A stretch of 64,000 bases of DNA from Helicoverpa zea (taxonomy: Eukaryota > Arthropoda > Insecta > Lepidoptera > Noctuidae): the NCBI RefSeq assembly GCF_022581195.2, contig NC_061472.1, positions 62,001 to 126,000 on the forward strand. Reading direction: 5' to 3'. The notes under the pieces were generated by a model. It did not search any database, was not told where the DNA came from, and saw only the letters and a program-made list of their open reading frames with translations. A program made the translations under genes and the position numbers. Shown here one piece after another: positions 58,546 to 64,000 of this stretch; within the stretch, counting starts at the first letter, position 1; the number at the start of each line of letters is the position of its first letter.

Positions 58546-60450
58546 TTCGTACATTATGTAAATACATACATTAGGTACAATTAATATTTCTGTTTAATGT
58601 AGGTACATATAATATACTTCAACGGGGAATTAAACAACTGGTAATGCATCATAGATATTTTTTATTAATAGGTAATATTATTCAGACGGATTATCTTAGT
58701 AAAATTATAACTATTAAAGCTATGTGCATCTTTGTCATTTTATAATAGAAAGGTATACACAAGTCACTCTATAAGCGATCGTAACCATAATCCAACAGTA
58801 GCTACATCGTTATGAGAATAATACAAATTATTTCACACTTGAACAGTATCTTACAATGAGTATTACAAATGTAGCCGATCAGTAGGTACACACGTTTCGT
58901 TTATTTTCTTAGGTTACTTGAACATCGTACTTTAAGGTATGTACTTACTTAAATAAAACGTTGTAAAGGTACAAGAAAGTTATCTGCACGCACAATTATA
59001 CCCACTCCATGACGTTGTCCATTAGCACCGTCACGAGATGATACAATACACAGGACTGTGACATAAAATGGTAGGCCTAAAGATAGCACTGATGGTCTAG
59101 ATGCCTCCTTTTAAGCAGTCTATCCTGTGTAATAAATAACGTAGGCGTATAAACTTATAGCCATACTATAAAAAGAATATAACCCTTGAGTTTGTTTCGG
59201 CGTTTCTTCTCAGGGATCAGTCAGTTAGGAAATGCCAACCCCAGCGTTCTTAAAATGAAGTGTAAAAGTGATGTAGTGTCCAACTAGCAAAATAAACGAT
59301 TTCATTTCATTTTATATAGGTACCTAGTTAGGTGGCTTGGGGCACATCCATCCAATATGCATGTGTGAGGGATTACGAAGGACGTAGGTATATACAAAGA
59401 GTAGGTACTCGAATAGCGAACGTACGACAGAATACATAGACGATTACAATAGGGGAAATTAAAAGGCCTAAATTAAATAAAAATAAATGATTTGATTTGA
59501 CAAGTGTTACGTCCCAAGTAAATGAAGTTTGTGGGCAAGGACCCAGTTGCCAGAGTTATTGTAAATGTGATAAGCATTGATTTTAGATTACTATAATATA
59601 ATTAAAATCACTTGTCAGCACAAGCGATTATAATTAAGAATGCTAATAATGTAATACGTGGTGGAGTAAAGTACATGAACGTTAATGTACTTTTTATAAT
59701 TATTAATACAACATAGGTACCTAGGTATCATCTATAAATTACTCTAAAATATTTCTATTTATACACACATTTACTTAAATAACTTAATCCTATCTATAGG
59801 TAGTTATTTATTCGTTGGGGGGTGAAAGTGATCTTTCATAACATTTGTTATAGAACATTTCATTGACATTTTTGATTATGTACAAAGAATTTATAACATA
59901 TTGGGTAACTTTTAATGACTAGCTTTGCACATCCACACTTGTATCGTCGTATTACAGAAATACATATAGTCGGTCTAAACCATTTAACTTTGTGTTAAGT
60001 ACATTCATTATGTACGTATTTAATTATCTTTACGGTTTTTAACATTACTTATTAATAAACTTTACTATACAATACCTTAATTAGAAGTTTAACAGTGCGA
60101 AAAGTCCCGGTACTAGTGTAGGTACCTACTTTAAGACAGAACCATAGTTTCCCGTCAGTATAATTGATATGGTCAATTATTTTTCATCAACCTTTTATCA
60201 CTAGAGGGCTTAGCTGGCGCTAATACGTTCAATATAATAAGTCAGACAAAAACGGTGTTTGGTCTTAAAGTACTGTGTGAAATGCAACACAATTTGTACT
60301 TATTTTTATTATACGATGCAGCGGAGACGAGCACTTGTTCACACTGGTGCACAGCGGAATAACTCGCTCGCATAGCACTCGCTTGTGTCACACCACGTCA
60401 TGCTGACTGTACGAAGACATAACGGACTCCTCTCACATCACTGCTGATTG
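58546..60450. other. AT-rich intergenic DNA with one LINE tail
   Basis: Contains the LINE 3' end at 59178-59310 ('ggatcagtcagttaggaaat', 'gcaaaataaacgatttc'). No supported gene was seen. Confidence 0.5.
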
Positions 60451-60521
60451 TTCTCATGAATGTATTGACATAGAGCACGGGAGGGTGGCCAGGCGCGCGG
60501 GGAGCGGGCGGGGGCGGGCCG

Positions 60522-63500
60522 TCAGTCGAGCACGGGCGCACGCAGCGGCCGCAGCTCGGCGCCCGAGCTGTCGCTCACCATCACCGTCTCCTGCGGGCAG
60601 CACGACGTCTTCATCGACACCGACTCCGTCGACGTTTTGTGACTCTGTAACCACAACAACAACATTGTTGTAAAAACACCGGCTTCTACAGTTTCCTTGC
60701 ACCTATAACCACAATCAACAAGCATGTCTTATGTATATCAGTAAATCTGTATCTAGTTGGGATGTATGACGAAGCACTCACCCGCTTGAAGCAGTGCGCG
60801 ATGGAGTGGCACAGCTTGGTGAGCGACCAGCGCTTGTGCTGGCGCATGAGCACGTACAGGATGGGGTTGAGCACGTAGTTGAGCAGCATCAGCATGTCCG
60901 ACAGCATGGACAGCGGCTTCAGCCAGGGCCGCGCGCCCAGCCCCAGGTGCAGCGCCGACGTCAGCTGTAACACACGCCACTGTGCTCAAGGAGATGTGCT
61001 AATACCTTGACCAACTCAAAATATGAATCACTGAATAGTTGTACTAGCCCTGACGAATGTCTATGTTCACATAACGCAGTAAATATTCGTAAATACTCAT
61101 TGAACTTACTATAGTTAGATCTGATTGTATAATGTTTATAAGATAGCGGTGAAATGCAATCAATTTACTATTATTGGTGATCCCGACACGACATCATTAA
61201 AGGCAATCAGTTCAATTGATCGATTAGCTGCACCCTCGCTACAGCGGAGGAGAACACGCCTGGTGCCGCACCAACGATGCTACAATATTGCTTTGCTTCA
61301 GATTGCAACATGTCCCTACCGTTGCCCATACAGGATGGCATTACGGCAGGCAGCCGGTTGGTTTTGAATGTTTCTAGCTAGATACTTATTTAGACATTAG
61401 ATTACCTAGGCACTGATAGATTATATTAGGTAACTTGGCTGAAATCACTTAAAATGTATCGTTTGATGAGTAGCTAATGACACAACCAAACTAATTAATA
61501 TTATCTATTCATCATGTGTTGTAGGTAGTGTCTGCAATATAATTGTCCAATGTTTGAAGCGCTATATGCGGACATGGCTATAGGCTAATATGAATAAAAT
61601 TCTAGTTTAATTCGCTTGCCATTTGAGAAACAATAAAATATTTTCGCCAACGTCGGCGACGCGCGCGGCGTGCTAATGAGCGCCAATAAGTGCGCTGATC
61701 AACAATGAATATTGTAAAGCTTCGACGTGACTGACGCGACTTCACTCATAGCATCGAGATGGACCCAAATTAATGGCGTTCCGCGTCGTTTATTGGTGAT
61801 TATCGACTAGATAGAACTGCGTAGTTAGATACACCTACATCGTGCCTGGCAAGACTCTTCCAATAGTCGTACGGGCACTTACGTCCATCGTTGCCTGTTA
61901 GCACTCAGTGGGTGTTTACTCCGTTGATGACACACAAAAATGTCTCGTTAGCTAAATAAAAACTAAGGTGCAACTCATATTTTTTCGACCCAAGAAAACG
62001 AATCGCCAGTTTTTTTATTAATTTGGAAGATGATACAAAGAACTAGGTAGGTACACTAGTTTCCTATAGAAACTCCGACAAAAGCTCAGCTCGGGCTGTG
62101 TACAAGCTGAGTGGCTCCACGTGCAGCGGACGCATCCCTATTCACCGCATGCACCGCGCCACTCACATACATATAAATAGCGCGAGTTTGCTTACAATGC
62201 TCAATTCAGCGCCCCTGCTGAATATTGATGCCTTGATGACAGATCAGAGCTAATAATACTGGCTGGCCGATCATTTATTTGTTTATATTGATACAACAGG
62301 CAATGAATATCGATTTCCTTGTTCACATTCTTTTGTGCAGTTGCATATTTGGCTGTCTGATCAATTTGATCGAGTGATGGAAGAATGCGCCGCAACTATT
62401 AGCAATTGTTGATGGCGTATTCTTTCTACGTCGCTCGGAAAAAACACTTCACTTTAATTCTAGATTCCTCGAAACGAGACAACAATGTTTTATTGTTTTA
62501 AATTATTTGAAGTTTATTTGGAACGTATTGTGCAAAACAAACTGCTCATTATTTCCTGTAGCTGTTATGAAACCGATCACGCCAAATGGGAGTCGTACCT
62601 ACAAAGTAGCGAATAGAATTGAACGCTCCTTTGATGAGGCGATGAGTCATAAGAACTTCATCTCGCTGAAGGTACTCCAAGGTCGGTCGTTGCGCATTCC
62701 CGCAGCAGCACCTCGAACACCAGGCGAATAGTAATGCGGGCCGATGTGCGACCGGCACGCACGTGGCGCAGTACCACCAAATGTTCCTGACGGTCGCTGT
62801 CTCCGGACACCTATTCTTATGTCAGTAACACGTCTTCCGACAATGCTCACTGCTCACTGCTCAGGCTCAAGACTGGCTATCATTGTAAATGTCAGGGTGC
62901 TAAGCGAAATTTATCATCAGTGTCACACTATTTCTAGCGGAGTGCAAGGACCTTTACCAAAATTGGCAGAAGCTGTCTTGAATTGTAAGTATTTCATTCG
63001 TCATTTCCTGGTAAGGAATTGTTACGGTTTAACACAAAATGGCACTGATTTGGATATCCAGGTCGTCAACATTTTTACTTGATATCTTAATGTAGTAGTA
63101 TTTAGTGAAGATGAACAGTAACGAGTGGAGAGTGTAAGAAGATGGCTCACCATCTGCGGCATCCAGCAGATCATGAAGAGCACGGAGAGCGTGGCCATGA
63201 GGCGGCTGAAGGCGACCTCCTCGGCGGTGGCGGCGTTGTGGTGCGCGGGCGCGCCGGGCGCCGTGCGCGCGCGCTGCCGGCACGACGACTTGGACACGCG
63301 CCGCACCACGGGCCCGCCGCCGCGCGGCGCCGAGATCGCGTACAGCGCGCGGATCACGGCCAGGTTGCAGTACACCAGCACCACGCACAGCATCGTGCCT
63401 GCCACACACATACCACTACCTATAATGTACCGCTTTCACTGCATAAGGAAGCGGTCTAGCTAACTAAGAGCGTGTGCACCAGTTTATCCCAATCAAAGAC

Positions 63501-64000
63501 CGGGAAGTGGGTCAAATTAAGATTTCAAGATTTTCTTACATACATAAGAATAAGAAATTTATTTCCAAAAAGGTAAATTTTCTGTTATCATTAGCCCCAA
63601 ACTAGGCAAATATAATTAGTTACAAGTGAACTTAATATACATTAGCGTGTTAAAATGTAGAATTAATCTCGAAAAGTCCTGCTAGTATAAAGTTTAGCTT
63701 TATCCGTAGTTCTTTCTACGGCTACGGCAAAAATTGCATAAAACTTCTCACTTGCCGGCAGTATTCAAGGAAATTTTACAAATTAGTAATTGCACCTATT
63801 ACGAGGTGGGTCAAATGATCCATTAAGTATTTAAATGTAAGTGAGAGAGAGTTGGGGCTGTGATGATGATGGTGCTCACCGAAGACGACGTAGACGATGG
63901 CGTAGGCGAAGTCGCTGAGGGTGACGGCGTTGCGGTAGCGCACGCACTCCCGCGCGGGCTCGTTGTAGTAGCGGCCGAGCCCCAGGATGGGCGCGCACGT
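60522..64000 (-). CDS. Class A G-protein-coupled receptor, C-terminal half (partial)
   Basis: Four exons on the minus strand: 64000-63880 (cut by the window edge), 63398-63151, 60964-60782 and 60644-60522 (stop), all joining in frame (675 nt, about 224 aa). The first gives extracellular loop 2 and TM5 (GLGRYYNEPARECVRYR, SDFAYAIVYVVFG|TMLCVVLVYCN). Then comes a long basic intracellular loop 3 (SAPRGGGPVVRRVSKSSCRQ). TM6 has the CWMP motif (LFMICWMPQM). TM7 has NPILY (the NPxxY motif) and helix 8 follows (RQHKRWSLTK). The Ser/Thr-rich tail suits arrestin binding. An orphan receptor of the insect prostaglandin-receptor-like group is one candidate, but I cannot name the ligand. TM1-4 are beyond the window. 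Confidence 0.85.
60983..63120 (-). other. GPCR intron, no further exon seen
   Basis: About 2.2 kb between TM6 and TM7 exons (60965-63150). AT-rich with a few unsupported short frames; one at 62647-62850 is moderately GC-balanced but shows no splice sites in register with the receptor. Confidence 0.5.
63402..63876 (-). other. GPCR intron between TM5 and loop-3 exons
   Basis: The acceptor at 63399-63401 and the donor at 63878-63879 bound it. AT-rich, nothing recognised inside. Confidence 0.6.

Overview
The window looks like nuclear DNA of a moth or butterfly (Lepidoptera). It is an AT-rich background carrying very GC-rich coding exons with GT-AG introns and insect-type genes. It is packed with tRNA-headed SINEs, RTE and jockey-like LINE tails ending in (GAT)n or (ATTTC)n, a short Helitron-like element and many cut-and-paste DNA transposons. 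The species cannot be fixed from the sequence alone.

Layout. 1-3.4 kb: the 3' exons of an unrecognised plus-strand gene with a poly-Asp tract. 5.3-9.0 kb: Actin-related protein 10 (dynactin pointed end), five coding exons. 9.3-14.8 kb: a block of nested transposons. 15.1-15.9 kb: an intronless SGT/SGTA TPR co-chaperone gene. 18.7-42.1 kb: the EHD-family ATPase Past1 on the minus strand, three coding exons, with an intron of about 20.4 kb that holds a Helitron-like element, a hAT copy, a TIR transposon with two RTE inserts, a nine-unit 147-bp satellite and an element with long inverted repeats. A long open frame with a membrane segment reads straight on from Past1 exon 2 into its 3' intron. 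43.6-44.4 kb: DPH3 (plus), divergent from Past1, with a P-like element inserted in the shared 5' region. 46.9-52.9 kb: arfaptin (minus). 60.5-64.0 kb: the C-terminal half of a class A GPCR (minus), cut by the window end.

The recognisable genes are mostly housekeeping trafficking or cell-maintenance functions (dynactin, endocytic recycling, trans-Golgi BAR protein, chaperone, diphthamide synthesis). They are not an operon-like system. The most striking content is in the repeats. Three copies of one hAT-like non-autonomous family have 8-bp target duplications; two are identical to my eye apart from one base, and these two carry a nested palindromic MITE whose empty site is visible in the third. 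A mirror-symmetric CpG-rich motif (GCGAGCGNAGCGAGCG) recurs in at least three unrelated element families. Two P-like elements with a truncated THAP open frame have confirmed 8-bp target duplications. The 147-bp satellite has a 294-bp higher-order pattern.
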